The notes under the pieces: generated by a model
Told to the model about the DNA's origin: nothing
Seen by the model: the letters and a program-made list of their open reading frames with translations, nothing else
Databases searched by the model: none
In this document: positions 24,214-33,930 of the stretch, in pieces
Layout of the letters: every line of letters begins with the position of its first letter
Position numbering within the stretch: position 1 is the stretch's first letter
Assembly: GCA_017504205.1 (NCBI GenBank)
Contig: JAFVRO010000021.1
Coordinates: forward strand, 1 to 39,772
Reading direction: 5' to 3'
Length of the DNA stretch: 39,772 bases
Source of the DNA: Clostridia bacterium
Lineage (GTDB): Bacteria > Bacillota > Clostridia > Oscillospirales > CAG-272
Made by a program: the position numbers and the translations under genes

Positions 24214-24446
24214 CTGTCAATTTCCGCTTCTATAGCATATACTTCAAGTGTGATCGCTTAGTCTGTGACTATTATTACATCACGCAAAACGAGAAAAAAC
24301 GCGGATTTGTGACGGCAACTAAACAAAAAATTGAGATAAACTCAAAATTCGCGCAAATAATCCTGATGCCGACATACTAAAATACATGATATAATTACAA
24401 TATTGTTAATTTAATGTAAATTCTACAAATAATTGAATAAAATCCA
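24214..24446. other. AT-rich intergenic region
   Basis: No gene seen. It holds a weak hairpin around 24330-24350 (TTGAG/CTCAA) and a second extended -10-like TGATATAAT at 24387-24395 that lacks a -35. Confidence 0.5.
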
Positions 24447-24475
24447 TTTCAATTTAAGAGACAATGTGCTATAAT
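24447..24475 (+). promoter_or_regulatory. Promoter of murA
   Basis: TATAAT at 24470-24475 with an extended TGC in front and a poor -35 TTTCAA at 17-base spacing (24447-24452). The extended -10 probably compensates. Confidence 0.6.
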
Positions 24476-24527
24476 AATAAAGAACTTCAAGGCACTAATG
24501 CCAACCCCTTATAAGGAGAACTGACGC

Positions 24528-25814
24528 ATGAGAAAGATACTTATCAACGGTGGAAATTTCTTATACGGAAATGTGGAAATCAGCGGGATGAAAAACGCTG
24601 CACTTCCCGTTATATACGCAACTATACTTGCAAATGACGTTTGCATACTTGAAAACATTCCCACTGTAAGCGACGTTACTCTTTCCCTTGAAATTTTGAC
24701 AGACATGGGGGCTAAAGTTCGTCGTATAAATAGCACCAGCGTTGAAATTGACACCTCGTGCCTTGCTCCCGTTACGCCCTCTGCCGATCTTGTCAGCCGT
24801 ATCAGAGCCTCAACCTATCTGCTCGGCGCGTGTCTTGGCAGGTTTGGAAAAGCCGCCGTTCCTTATCCCGGCGGATGTGATATAGGTCCACGCCCTTTGA
24901 ACTTTCATATGGAAGCATTCAAAAAACTCGGAGCTGACGTAAGCAACGATAACGGAATGTTCACTGCTGATGCCCCGGACGGACTCAGAGGTTCAATGAT
25001 CAGCCTTGAAATACCGTCAGTAGGAGCTACCGTGAATTCAATACTTGCGGCAGTGTTTGCGAGCGGAACAACTATCATACATAACGCCGCCCGTGAGCCT
25101 CATATAATCGACCTTGCAGGATTCCTCAATAACTGCGGCGCGGACATCAGAGGTGCAGGTACTAACGTAATCAAGGTAGTAGGCGTTAAGTCTCTCCATG
25201 GAACGTCCTATAAAATACTTCCCGATATGATCGAGGCGGGTACTTATATGGTTGCAGCTGCCGCTTGCGGAGGAATGGTCAATATCTGCTCCGTCGTTCC
25301 AAAGCACCTTGAAGCTATAAGCGCAAGACTCATTGATATGGGCGTTGGCGTCGAAGCCGGAGGAGATCGAATTACCGTAACAAGCAACGGATTTCTCAAA
25401 GCAACCGATATAAAAACCGGTTTCTATCCGGGCTTCCCGACCGATATGCATCCTCAGTTTGCCGTCCTCCTCGCAATGGCAAAGGGCGTGAGTACTATCA
25501 CCGATTCCGTGTTTGATAACAGATTCAAATACGCTGATCAGCTTGAAAAAATGAATGCAAACGTAAAGGTCTCCGGTAATACCGCGATTTTCGTCGGATG
25601 CGACCTCAAGGCAGCCCCCGTGGTAGCTCCCGATCTTCGTGCAGGAGCTGCATTGGTCATAGCAGGACTTGCTGCGGACGGCGTTACAGAAATATCCAAT
25701 GTGGAGCTGATTGAACGAGGATACGTCAATATAATCAATAAGCTCAGAGCGCTCGGCGCGGATATTGTAATGCGAGTTGAGCCCGATGCAGTGGCAACTC
25801 CGAGCGTCGGATGA
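24528..25814 (+). CDS. murA: UDP-N-acetylglucosamine 1-carboxyvinyltransferase
   Basis: 428 residues, full length. K22 and N23 (GMKNAALP) and the catalytic, fosfomycin-reactive C117 in PGGCDIGPRPLNFH are present, followed by the inverse alpha-beta barrel repeats. It transfers enolpyruvate to UDP-GlcNAc, the first committed step of peptidoglycan synthesis. AAGGAG precedes ATG 24528. It has its own promoter and a strong terminator, so it is probably a single-gene unit. Confidence 0.95.
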   Translation: MRKILINGGNFLYGNVEISGMKNAALPVIYATILANDVCILENIPTVSDVTLSLEILTDMGAKVRRINSTSVEIDTSCLAPVTPSADLVSRIRASTYLLGACLGRFGKAAVPYPGGCDIGPRPLNFHMEAFKKLGADVSNDNGMFTADAPDGLRGSMISLEIPSVGATVNSILAAVFASGTTIIHNAAREPHIIDLAGFLNNCGADIRGAGTNVIKVVGVKSLHGTSYKILPDMIEAGTYMVAAAACGGMVNICSVVPKHLEAISARLIDMGVGVEAGGDRITVTSNGFLKATDIKTGFYPGFPTDMHPQFAVLLAMAKGVSTITDSVFDNRFKYADQLEKMNANVKVSGNTAIFVGCDLKAAPVVAPDLRAGAALVIAGLAADGVTEISNVELIERGYVNIINKLRALGADIVMRVEPDAVATPSVG

Positions 25815-25840
25815 GATTTTTCGGAAATATATTCAATTTT

Positions 25841-25874
25841 ATCAGCTATAACCAAAAGTTATAGCTGATTTTTT
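25841..25874 (+). terminator. Terminator of murA
   Basis: 12-bp perfect stem ATCAGCTATAAC (25841-25852) with GTTATAGCTGAT (25858-25869), loop CAAAA, then five T. Confidence 0.92.
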
Positions 25875-25951
25875 GCTCTTATTCATACCAGGTTAACAAT
25901 ATTGTGCTATCATATAGTGTTAAGCGAAGTATATCGCTTTGGAGGTAACAT

Positions 25952-27145
25952 ATGAATAATGAAAATAAAGAGAATAACAACTGCACTTCAGGCGGCGAGT
26001 GTCCCACCGCGCCCTGTGCCAAGAAAACGTCAATAGGAGGTCAGGCACTTCTTGAAGGCATAATGATGCGCGGCCCGAAAAAAAGCGCGATGGCGGTCAG
26101 AAATACGAAGGGCGAGATCGTAATCGAGGAGACTGAGCTTCCCGAAACATCAAAGAAAAGCATTAAAAAAATCCCTATTATCAGAGGTGTATTTGCCTAT
26201 ATTGACTCACTGATGTTCGGTTCAAAATGCCTTATGCGAAGCGCTGAGCTTTCGGGGCTTGAAGAAGCGGAAAAGGAATATGAGGCAGAGAAGGCAGCAA
26301 AGAAAGCCGCAAAGCAAGCAGAAAAGGATGCAAAAAAGGCGGCTAAAAAAGCAAAGAACGGCACTGCGGAGAGTGCGAGCGCACCCGTTTCCAAGCCTGA
26401 CATCGAGTTCACGCCCGAACCTGAAGCACCTGTAACTGATAACCCTGAGGCACCTGAAGTCACCCCCGAAACGCCGGATTCAAAGACTTCCGGCAAGAAG
26501 AGCGGAGTTTCATTTTTTACTGCTGCCGTGCTTGTTTTCAGCGTGATACTCGGCATCGGTATCAGCATCCTTTTGTTCGTGTTTATCCCCACAATGTCCT
26601 TTGACCTTGTGGCAAAACTCTTCCCGAGCATTAAAGAAAATTACCTTATCCGTTCCGTATATGAAGCGGTCCTGAAGATAGTGATACTTATCGCATATAT
26701 GGCTGCCGTCTCACTTATGAAGGATATAAAGAGAACCTTTATGTTTCACGGAGCTGAGCATAAGGCGATCTTCTGCTACGAGGCAGGTCTTGAGCTGACC
26801 GTCGAAAACGTAAGAAAACAGAAAAGATTTCACCCACGTTGCGGTACATCCTTCCTCGTTCTCATGGTTATAGTCGGAATATTTATCGGACTGCTTATCC
26901 CTCGCGGCATTGCAACTCCAATTCGATTTCTCATCAAGCTCCTGCTTCTGCCGTTTACCGTAGGTATAGGCTACGAGCTTATAAAGCTTGCGGGCAGATA
27001 CGATAACCTCTTCACCCGTATCATATCCGCACCCGGAACGTGGCTGCAGCACATTACTACCAAAGAGCCCGATGACGGAATGATCGAGTGCGCCATAGAA
27101 GCCCTCAAGCGCGTCATTCCCGAGGATGGAAGCGATAAATGGTAA
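25952..27145 (+). CDS. YqhQ-type DUF1385 membrane protein
   Basis: 397 residues. The DUF1385 core is split: an N-terminal part (IGGQALLEGIMMRGP, about 27-104) and a C-terminal part with FHGAEHKAIFCYE and RFHPRCGTSFL, whose His and Cys residues suggest a metal site. Between them is an extra stretch (about 105-185) of Lys/Ala-rich helix and Pro/Glu-rich linker, then four hydrophobic segments. The function is unknown; it is widespread in Bacillota. TTGGAGG precedes ATG 25952. Confidence 0.85.
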   Translation: MNNENKENNNCTSGGECPTAPCAKKTSIGGQALLEGIMMRGPKKSAMAVRNTKGEIVIEETELPETSKKSIKKIPIIRGVFAYIDSLMFGSKCLMRSAELSGLEEAEKEYEAEKAAKKAAKQAEKDAKKAAKKAKNGTAESASAPVSKPDIEFTPEPEAPVTDNPEAPEVTPETPDSKTSGKKSGVSFFTAAVLVFSVILGIGISILLFVFIPTMSFDLVAKLFPSIKENYLIRSVYEAVLKIVILIAYMAAVSLMKDIKRTFMFHGAEHKAIFCYEAGLELTVENVRKQKRFHPRCGTSFLVLMVIVGIFIGLLIPRGIATPIRFLIKLLLLPFTVGIGYELIKLAGRYDNLFTRIISAPGTWLQHITTKEPDDGMIECAIEALKRVIPEDGSDKW

Positions 27146-27197
27146 AATTTGCGGGAAAAATGAAAAAAACTGCTTTGAAAGGAAGTAACATATAAAA

Positions 27198-27749
27198 ATG
27201 TATCAAACAATCATAGATCAGGCACGTCAGGCGGTTACCGAACTTATTAAGGAAGCCGACCTCCGCCGCGGACAGCTACTCGTTATTGGGTGCTCATCCT
27301 CTGAAATTGTGGGAGGGAAAATCGGTAAAAATTCAAGCCTTGACGCCGCAAAAGCCGTATTTGACGCTATCTACCCAATACTGACAGAGCAGGGAATATA
27401 CCTTGCCGCTCAGTGCTGCGAGCATCTTAACCGCGCCCTTATAGTTGAGCGCGAATACGCCGAAAAGCACGGATACGAAATAGTGTCAGTAGTCCCTCAA
27501 CCCAAGGCAGGCGGATCGTTTGCCACAACCGCATTCTATTCCTTTAAGGATCCCGTAGCCATTGAGCACGTCCGCGCAGATGCCGGACTTGATATCGGCG
27601 GAACACTCATCGGAATGCACCTGCGTCACGTCGCAGTCCCCGTAAGACTTTCAGTGTCATCAATCGGAGAAGCACATCTCCTTGCCGCCCGTACCCGCCC
27701 AAAATACATCGGCGGCGAACGTGCAGCGTACACCCGTAATGATCAGTAA
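27198..27749 (+). CDS. YwlG/UPF0340-type protein (TIGR01440)
   Basis: 183 residues with GCSSSEIVGGKIGK, AAQCCEHLNRALIVE and VPQPKAGGSFATTAF, as in the B. subtilis YwlG family. The function is not established. It follows the YqhQ-type gene by 52 bases, with AAAGGAAG 12 bases before ATG 27198. A terminator follows. Confidence 0.88.
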   Translation: MYQTIIDQARQAVTELIKEADLRRGQLLVIGCSSSEIVGGKIGKNSSLDAAKAVFDAIYPILTEQGIYLAAQCCEHLNRALIVEREYAEKHGYEIVSVVPQPKAGGSFATTAFYSFKDPVAIEHVRADAGLDIGGTLIGMHLRHVAVPVRLSVSSIGEAHLLAARTRPKYIGGERAAYTRNDQ

Positions 27750-27763
27750 CATATTCTGAAGCA

Positions 27764-27797
27764 AAAGACCTGCCTGTCCTCGGACAAGCAGGTCTTT
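27764..27797. terminator. Terminator between convergent genes
   Basis: A 16-bp near-perfect stem (27764-27779 with 27782-27797, one mismatch) and T runs on both strands; symmetrical for the YwlG-type gene and prs. Confidence 0.88.
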
Positions 27798-27820
27798 TTA
27801 TGTACACTTTAGTGCAATAA

Positions 27821-28939
27821 TCACTCAATCTCAGCGCGATGTCTTTCAAGCAACGCGTTGATCTTTGTGATAGGATTGAGCAGAGGACTGATGGACGCGT
27901 CGTGGTTGAGGTTGTCGATAATGTACGAAATATATTTGCACATATTAACCTCTGCATACCACTCACGGGTCATAAGCTCGGGAGTTCTGTAAACCAGGTT
28001 GGTCGTGAAGATCTTGTCAATGTTGCCTTCCTTGTAGAACGAATCAAACTTTTCAAGACCGTCGGTGAACAGACCGAAGGTCGCAAAGGTGAAGATCCTC
28101 TTAGCACCCTTCAATTTGAGCTTTTTGGCAACGTCCATGAGCGAATCACCCGACGAAATCATATCGTCAATGATGATAACATCCTTACCGGCAACATCGC
28201 TGCCAAGATACTCGTGAGCAACGATCGGGTTTCTGCCGTTGACTACCGTTGAATAGTCACGTCTCTTGTAGAACATACCGATGTCGAGTCCAAGAACGGA
28301 GGAATAATACATGCAACGGGACATCGCTCCCTCGTCAGGGGAGATGATCATAAGATGATCCTTGTCGATTTTGATGTCAGGAACTGCTCTTACAAGAGCC
28401 TTTGTCATCTGGTAGGTGGGACGTACATCATCAAAACTGCAAAGCGGAACTGCATTCTGTACTCTTGCGTCGTGAGCGTCAAAGGTGATTATGTTCTGAA
28501 CGCCCATATTGTAAAGTTCCTGAAGCATCAGTGCGCAGTCTAAGGACTCACGACCGCTTCTCTTGTGCTGTCTTCCCTCGTAAAGCATGGGCATAATAAC
28601 GTTTACACGCCTTGCCTTTCCGTTAAGAGCCGCAATAATTCTCTTGAGATCGCAGTAGTGGTCGTCGGGGCTCATCGGGACGGTCTGTCCATACATTTTG
28701 TATGTAACACCGTAATTAAACATGTCACAAATTATATAAACATCGTGACCTCTGAGTGAATCGTGAATGAGCGCCTTCGCTTCTCCTGTACCGAATCTGG
28801 GGCATTCAGCCGAGATAATAAATGTGTCAAGATCGTCATAGCGACGCCACTGCTTGAGATAGTTGTCAACCTCAAGGACGAACTGCTCAGTACCTCTCAT
28901 GGCGATTACACTAAGCTCTCCGCAAACTGTTTCTTTCAT
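27821..28939 (-). CDS. prs: Ribose-phosphate pyrophosphokinase
   Basis: 372 residues from ATG 28939, chosen because CGGAGG lies 5 bases upstream; an in-frame ATG at 28984 has no ribosome site. The PRPP-binding loop IIIDDMISSGDS is clear, with MPMLYEGRQHKRSGRES and TFDAHDARVQN also present. It makes PRPP from ribose-5-phosphate and ATP, feeding nucleotide, His and Trp synthesis. It is about 55 residues longer than the usual 315, with an extended C-terminus, a form seen in some Clostridia. It has its own promoter at 29004-29032. Confidence 0.92.
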   Translation of the reverse strand: MKETVCGELSVIAMRGTEQFVLEVDNYLKQWRRYDDLDTFIISAECPRFGTGEAKALIHDSLRGHDVYIICDMFNYGVTYKMYGQTVPMSPDDHYCDLKRIIAALNGKARRVNVIMPMLYEGRQHKRSGRESLDCALMLQELYNMGVQNIITFDAHDARVQNAVPLCSFDDVRPTYQMTKALVRAVPDIKIDKDHLMIISPDEGAMSRCMYYSSVLGLDIGMFYKRRDYSTVVNGRNPIVAHEYLGSDVAGKDVIIIDDMISSGDSLMDVAKKLKLKGAKRIFTFATFGLFTDGLEKFDSFYKEGNIDKIFTTNLVYRTPELMTREWYAEVNMCKYISYIIDNLNHDASISPLLNPITKINALLERHRAEIE

Positions 28940-29003
28940 CTTATCCTCCGATTTTTGTGTTTTTTGATCCGCCACCTTGAACATAGGGCGAAGGACTATA
29001 TTA

Positions 29004-29032
29004 ATTATAACACAACCGCTTACTTTTTTAAA
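29004..29032 (-). promoter_or_regulatory. Sigma-A promoter of prs
   Basis: On the minus strand, TTTAAA (29027-29032), 17-base spacer, TATAAT (29004-29009) with an extended TGT. Confidence 0.65.
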
Positions 29033-29153
29033 GCGTATTGCGAAAAAATTATCGTAAAAATTTGATTTTTGTAGTTTTTAACTATTTGTATTTAAAATAA
29101 CTATCCAAATGCAATATTTTGCATAACGGATCGAAAAAGATCATTTTATTTCC

Positions 29154-29173
29154 GCACCGCTTCAATGCGGTGC
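29154..29173. other. Hairpin after mutS2
   Basis: A 7-bp stem GCACCGC/GCGGTGC with a 6-base loop (29154-29173) lies 13 bases after the mutS2 stop. There is no T run on the minus side, so it is a weak terminator candidate or a 3' protective stem. Confidence 0.4.
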
Positions 29174-29185
29174 GCATCAATGAAA

Positions 29186-31585
29186 CTATTTCTTCATTTC
29201 AACGACTGTAACGCCTCCGTCACCCTCGCCGTACCGTCCTATTCTGAAGCTCTTGATGCGCTTGTCCGATTTCAGATACTTCCAAAGCGCATTTCTCAGC
29301 GCACCCGTACCTTTACCGTGGATCAGATGAACAGTTCCAAAGCCCGTCTGCCGTACCGCATCAAGATATCTGTCAACCGCTGCCCACGCCTCATCGCCCG
29401 TCATACCGCGCAGGTCAATCTCGTCCTTGACTCCGTGACTTACCTCCACCGTGTAGGTCGATACGGGGCGCTTCACCTTTGATTGATCAGTGTACGTGGA
29501 CTGTCCTTCAATGAGTCTGACGGTTGAAAGCTTGACCCTCAATTTTACCGCGCCGACGTTAACGTAAAGATTGTTGCTTCTGTCAGGAAGCGTTTCAACC
29601 GTTCCGTTCTGTTCAATACCGGTGATGAATACCTCGTCACCTACCTTGAGCGGGCGAGGAAGAACGTAATCCTCATCATCCGTAACAGGTGCGGTAATCG
29701 GGTCTATATCATCTGCGTGACTTTTGAGATGCGCTCGTACCGCACGACGTGCCTCGTCAAGCTGAGCGCCGAAATCACGCTGATCCTGCGCCTTCTTTGC
29801 CTTTTCAAGTTGTTCAAATATAAATCTGCTGGATGCTCTTGCACTTTCCACCATTCCTACTGCTTGCTTGCGAGCCTTCTCAAGCTCCTCCTCAGCGGCA
29901 CTGAGTCTGCGCTGCATTTCTGCCTCCGCGCGTCGGCGCTCCGCATCAAACTGCTGTCTTGTTGCCGCAAGCTCGTCACGCTGACGTTCCATCTCAATAC
30001 GGGAACGCTCAAGCTCACCGATTATGTCCTCAAAGCGACGGCTCTCAGCACTCGTATGCTCATTGGCTCTTGAGATAATTTCTGAGGGAATGCCAAGCTT
30101 TGCCGCGATAGCAAACGCGTTGGATCTTCCGGGAGTTCCTATTATAAGACGGTAGGTGGGACGCAAGGTCTCAACGTCAAATTCGCACGAGGCGTTTCTG
30201 ACCCCCTCCGTGTCAAGCGCATATGCCTTAAGCTCTGCGTAGTGCGTGGTGGCGGCACACATAGCTCCCGCCTCCCTTACATGCTCAATTATGGACATAG
30301 CAAGCGCCGCTCCCTCGATAGGATCAGTTCCCACACCAAGCTCGTCGAACAAAACAAGAGACCTGTCCGTCAACCGTTCAACTATATCAACTATGTTGAC
30401 CATATGGGAGGAAAATGTAGAGAGCGATTGCTCAATGCTCTGGTCGTCTCCAAGGTCTACAAGTATTCTGTCAAAAATACATATCTCACTCTCAGGCTCT
30501 ACGGGAATGTGAAGACCCGACTGTACCATCATCGCAAAAAGTCCAAGCGTTTTGAGTGTGACTGTCTTACCTCCCGTGTTAGGGCCTGTGATTATGAGCG
30601 TGTCATAACCGTTGCCTATTGATACCGTGATCGGAACTACACGTTGCCTGTCAATCAGTGGGTGCCTTGCCCCAATCAGTGCAAGTGCGCGCTTTTTTTC
30701 ATTGATCTTCGGCTCACACGACTTAAGACGTACGGATAGCTCCGCACACGCAAAAATGAAGGAAAGCTCGCAGATGTTTTCATAATTGTAGACCAACGTG
30801 TCCGCACGGAGCGCAATCTCGGAGGAGAGCTCTGAGAGTATGCGTTCTATCTCGTGCGCCTCCTTTGACTTAAGTGATCGAAGCTCGTTGTTAGCCTCCA
30901 CCACAGGCATAGGTTCAATAAATACAGTGGCACCCGAGGATGACGTGTCGTGGATAAGTCCCTTTACGTCCCCCTTGCATTCAACCTTGACGGGAACGAC
31001 GTAACGTCCGCCTCTCATAGTTATAATATTGTCCTGCAGATATTTTGAATACGAACCGCCAATGTAGTGCTGAAGTATCTCTCTTATGCGGTTGTTTTCG
31101 GCGTTTATTTTGCGCCTTATGTCTGCAAGGGCTGCGCTTGCCTCGTCCGCTATCATATCCTCGGAGATGATAGAACGGTATATTCTGTCCTCAATGGTTC
31201 TTGAAGGCATAAGCCGTTCAAAAAGCTCGTCAAGCGACGTTTCAAATGGCTTGTTGACACTCAAATAGTCAATAAGTCCGCGCGCGGTTCGTAGTACATT
31301 TGCACAGTCAAGCAACTCTCTCGGAGTAAGCGTCGCTCCCTTTTCCGCGCGACCGCAAGCATCCGAGATGCTCGTTATCATACCAAAGGACGGCACACCC
31401 TTGACCTCGGTCAAACGCCTGGCGTCCGTTGTCCTTGTTAAATTACGCTTGATTATAACAGGATCGTCAGACGGTGACAGAGCAAATGCCTTGGTCTTTG
31501 CGCCCTCTGTAAGCGCGCATTCCGCAAGCATCTGACGTATTTTATCAAACTCAAGCGATCTTACAGTTTTTTCATTGTATAACAT
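29186..31585 (-). CDS. mutS2: MutS2 ATPase/endonuclease
   Basis: 799 residues. The MutS core ATPase has Walker A ITGPNTGGKT (332-341) and FDELGVGTDP for Walker B. A long coiled coil (about 515-640) follows, then a C-terminal Smr domain (about 722-799) with EIDLRG and LIHGKGTG. MutS2 suppresses recombination and also acts at stalled ribosomes in Bacillota; the Smr domain is the nuclease part. It lies 22 bases after recO, so it is probably cotranscribed. TAAGGA precedes ATG 31585. Confidence 0.95.
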   Translation of the reverse strand: MLYNEKTVRSLEFDKIRQMLAECALTEGAKTKAFALSPSDDPVIIKRNLTRTTDARRLTEVKGVPSFGMITSISDACGRAEKGATLTPRELLDCANVLRTARGLIDYLSVNKPFETSLDELFERLMPSRTIEDRIYRSIISEDMIADEASAALADIRRKINAENNRIREILQHYIGGSYSKYLQDNIITMRGGRYVVPVKVECKGDVKGLIHDTSSSGATVFIEPMPVVEANNELRSLKSKEAHEIERILSELSSEIALRADTLVYNYENICELSFIFACAELSVRLKSCEPKINEKKRALALIGARHPLIDRQRVVPITVSIGNGYDTLIITGPNTGGKTVTLKTLGLFAMMVQSGLHIPVEPESEICIFDRILVDLGDDQSIEQSLSTFSSHMVNIVDIVERLTDRSLVLFDELGVGTDPIEGAALAMSIIEHVREAGAMCAATTHYAELKAYALDTEGVRNASCEFDVETLRPTYRLIIGTPGRSNAFAIAAKLGIPSEIISRANEHTSAESRRFEDIIGELERSRIEMERQRDELAATRQQFDAERRRAEAEMQRRLSAAEEELEKARKQAVGMVESARASSRFIFEQLEKAKKAQDQRDFGAQLDEARRAVRAHLKSHADDIDPITAPVTDDEDYVLPRPLKVGDEVFITGIEQNGTVETLPDRSNNLYVNVGAVKLRVKLSTVRLIEGQSTYTDQSKVKRPVSTYTVEVSHGVKDEIDLRGMTGDEAWAAVDRYLDAVRQTGFGTVHLIHGKGTGALRNALWKYLKSDKRIKSFRIGRYGEGDGGVTVVEMKK

Positions 31586-31607
31586 CTTTTATCCTTACCG
31601 ACGCGAC

Positions 31608-32438
31608 TTATAGCGTAAGAGTCGCGTCCTTAACTATCTTTTTGTAAAAATCCAACGTCTCAAATCCGTGACCTAAATGCCATAGCGTGTAGATCTCCGC
31701 AAGCCTTCCAAACGAGTATAACTCCTCGTCACTGTCAAGCCTGAACGCAAATAACCGCTTCAGCTCTGCCGCGGTGACATATCTTATAGCGTTTAAGACT
31801 GCGTAGCTTATCGGAACGTATGTTGCACGCTTTCCAAGCGCATCAAGCTCGTCCACTATGCGGTTTTTGGAAAACGGTACGGCACTGTTTCTGTTGAAGC
31901 ATGAGTCGCATATTACCTCTCCGTTCATAACGTCAAAGTAATAATACCCACTGTTTTCTCTTTCACATCGCGAGCATTCGTCAAGACTTGGCATATATCC
32001 CGAATACGCCATAATGCGAAGCTCAAACGCCGCCTTCAGAAGACCGTGCGATTTTTTTCTTTCGGATATGGCGTAGAAGGTGTTAAGTAAGAGCCGGAGT
32101 GCCTCAAGCCCTGACTCATTCTCACCCGTAAGCTCATACGCAAGCTCCGCAAGATAGGAGCATAGCGAGATGGACTCTATATCTTCAAATATACTGTCAA
32201 AATAGGTGTTCAGTGCCGCTTCCTTCAGCCAATAAAATCCACCTTTCTCATATAAAACAAACGCCGAATATGAGAAAAGCCTGATGGCTCCGAGATTTTT
32301 GTATCTTACTGACCGCGCACCCTTGGCAATAACGGTCAGCCTTCCTCTGTCCTCCGTAAGTACGGTCAGGATACGGTCGTTCTCCGCATAGTCACCTACC
32401 TTGATAACAAGACCGTTTATCGTTACGTTAGTCGCCAT
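31608..32438 (-). CDS. recO: DNA repair protein RecO
   Basis: 276 residues from ATG 32438. GGGAGGTGAG sits just upstream of this ATG and overlaps an alternative ATG at 32453. An N-terminal OB fold (about 1-80) precedes a zinc finger with C155, C158, C177 and C180. It helps RecR (encoded at 21100) load RecA at single-strand gaps. Order era-recO as in B. subtilis. Confidence 0.92.
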   Translation of the reverse strand: MATNVTINGLVIKVGDYAENDRILTVLTEDRGRLTVIAKGARSVRYKNLGAIRLFSYSAFVLYEKGGFYWLKEAALNTYFDSIFEDIESISLCSYLAELAYELTGENESGLEALRLLLNTFYAISERKKSHGLLKAAFELRIMAYSGYMPSLDECSRCERENSGYYYFDVMNGEVICDSCFNRNSAVPFSKNRIVDELDALGKRATYVPISYAVLNAIRYVTAAELKRLFAFRLDSDEELYSFGRLAEIYTLWHLGHGFETLDFYKKIVKDATLTL

Positions 32439-32471
32439 ATCCTCACCTCCCATTCGGTTTAAAAAGTATAA

Positions 32472-33371
32472 TTATTCTGTCTCGTCGTATCCGAAATTGC
32501 GCACTGCTCCAACACTGTCGCGCCAGTTTTCCTTGACCTTTACCCAAAGGTCAAGAAATACCTTCATTCCAAAGATCTTTTCAAGGTCAGCTCTTGCATA
32601 CGAGCCGATCAGCTTGAGACTTGCGCCCCCCTTACCGACGATGATACCCTTGTGAGACGCCTTCTCACAGAATATTTCCGCTCTTATGCGTAGCAGTGAG
32701 CCCTCAGTTTTGAACTCCTCGATAACTACCGCAGTACCGTGAGGTATCTCCTGGTTGAGAGTGCGGAGTATCTTCTCGCGTATGATCTCTGATGCCACTA
32801 CGCGACCTGGTTGATCCGTGACCTCGTCCTCAGGAAAGAAGAAGTCTGATTCAGCAAGAAATTTGGAGCATTCATCAATGACAGCGCCGACCCTCGAGCC
32901 CTTTTTTGCGCATAGCGGAATGAACGCATCAAAATCATGTAAGGCGGCGTATTCCTTGATGCTCTCCGCAACCACCTCAGCGTTGCAAAGGTCCGTCTTG
33001 TTAAGTACGATTATTGCAGGAATTCCACTCTTTTTTAAATACGCAATTACGTTCTTTTCAACATTTGTAGCAGGCTTTCCGCACTCCGCGACGAGCACGA
33101 CCGCATCGGAATCCTGCATAGTGCTGTTTGCGGTCTTTACCATAAAGTCTCCGAGCTTGTTCTGAGGCGTGTGTATTCCGGGCGTATCAAGGAATACATA
33201 CTGCTCGTTGTTCTTTGTATATATACCGATTATACGGTTTCTGGTCGTCTGCGGCTTGTTTGATACTATAGCTACCTTCTCACCAAGTATCGCATTCATC
33301 AGCGTTGACTTTCCCACATTAGGGCGTCCTACTATTGCAATAAAAGCCGTTTTTCTTGCATTGTTTGCCAT
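32472..33371 (-). CDS. era: GTPase Era
   Basis: 299 residues. G1 at 15-23 (GRPNVGKST), G3 DTPG, G4 NKTD, and a C-terminal KH domain with GIIVGKGGASLKLIG. Era binds the 16S rRNA 3' end and helps assemble the 30S subunit; YbeY, encoded just upstream, works in the same process. AAAGGAC precedes ATG 33371. Confidence 0.96.
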   Translation of the reverse strand: MANNARKTAFIAIVGRPNVGKSTLMNAILGEKVAIVSNKPQTTRNRIIGIYTKNNEQYVFLDTPGIHTPQNKLGDFMVKTANSTMQDSDAVVLVAECGKPATNVEKNVIAYLKKSGIPAIIVLNKTDLCNAEVVAESIKEYAALHDFDAFIPLCAKKGSRVGAVIDECSKFLAESDFFFPEDEVTDQPGRVVASEIIREKILRTLNQEIPHGTAVVIEEFKTEGSLLRIRAEIFCEKASHKGIIVGKGGASLKLIGSYARADLEKIFGMKVFLDLWVKVKENWRDSVGAVRNFGYDETE

Positions 33372-33396
33372 TTTAATGTCCTTTCTTATCTTTATC

Positions 33397-33930
33397 TTAT
33401 TTTACATCTCCGCCGACAGAAAGCCCCATACTCTCAAGTATCGCTCTCTGACGCGCTCTCATATCCATTTCATCCTCGTCACCCGTCTCGTGATCATACC
33501 CCAACAGATGAAGCGTTGAATGTACGCACAGAAAAGCTACCTCACGATCAAATCCGTGTCCGTAGAGCTCCGCCTGCTCACGCGCGCGTTCAAGGGATAA
33601 GACGATGTCTCCAAGCATCAACGGCTCATCAAACGCCGCCTCCGATTCTTCACCGTCATCTTTATCATCATATTCCTCGTCCTCAAATTCTTCAAGAGGG
33701 AAGGATAACACGTCCGTGGCGGAATCTATTCCTCTGTATTGCGCGTTAAGCGCGCGTATCTCATCATTATCTACAAAGGTTACGGATACCTCGCAGCTTT
33801 CATTAATGCACTCAAATTCAAGCGTCGCCGTAATCGCAGACCTGACATGTGCCTCAAGTGCCTCGTCTACCGGTTCCTTGTCCTGCGAGTTTTCAAAATA
33901 TATTTTCAGTGTCGATGCCGTATCCTTCAT
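33397..33930 (-). CDS. ybeY: Endoribonuclease YbeY
   Basis: 177 residues. The metal motif H137-x3-H141-x5-H147 (VHSTLHLLGYDH) is intact. A run of mainly Glu and Asp (about 81-101) lies before the conserved LGDIVLS strand and makes the protein longer than the usual 150. YbeY trims rRNA, notably the 16S 3' end. The start directly abuts the phoH stop (TAAATG). Confidence 0.93.
   Translation of the reverse strand: MKDTASTLKIYFENSQDKEPVDEALEAHVRSAITATLEFECINESCEVSVTFVDNDEIRALNAQYRGIDSATDVLSFPLEEFEDEEYDDKDDGEESEAAFDEPLMLGDIVLSLERAREQAELYGHGFDREVAFLCVHSTLHLLGYDHETGDEDEMDMRARQRAILESMGLSVGGDVK

Noticed and set aside
24330..24350. Riboswitch or attenuator before murA
   Set aside because: Only a weak AT-rich hairpin is visible, and it lies upstream of the probable promoter.
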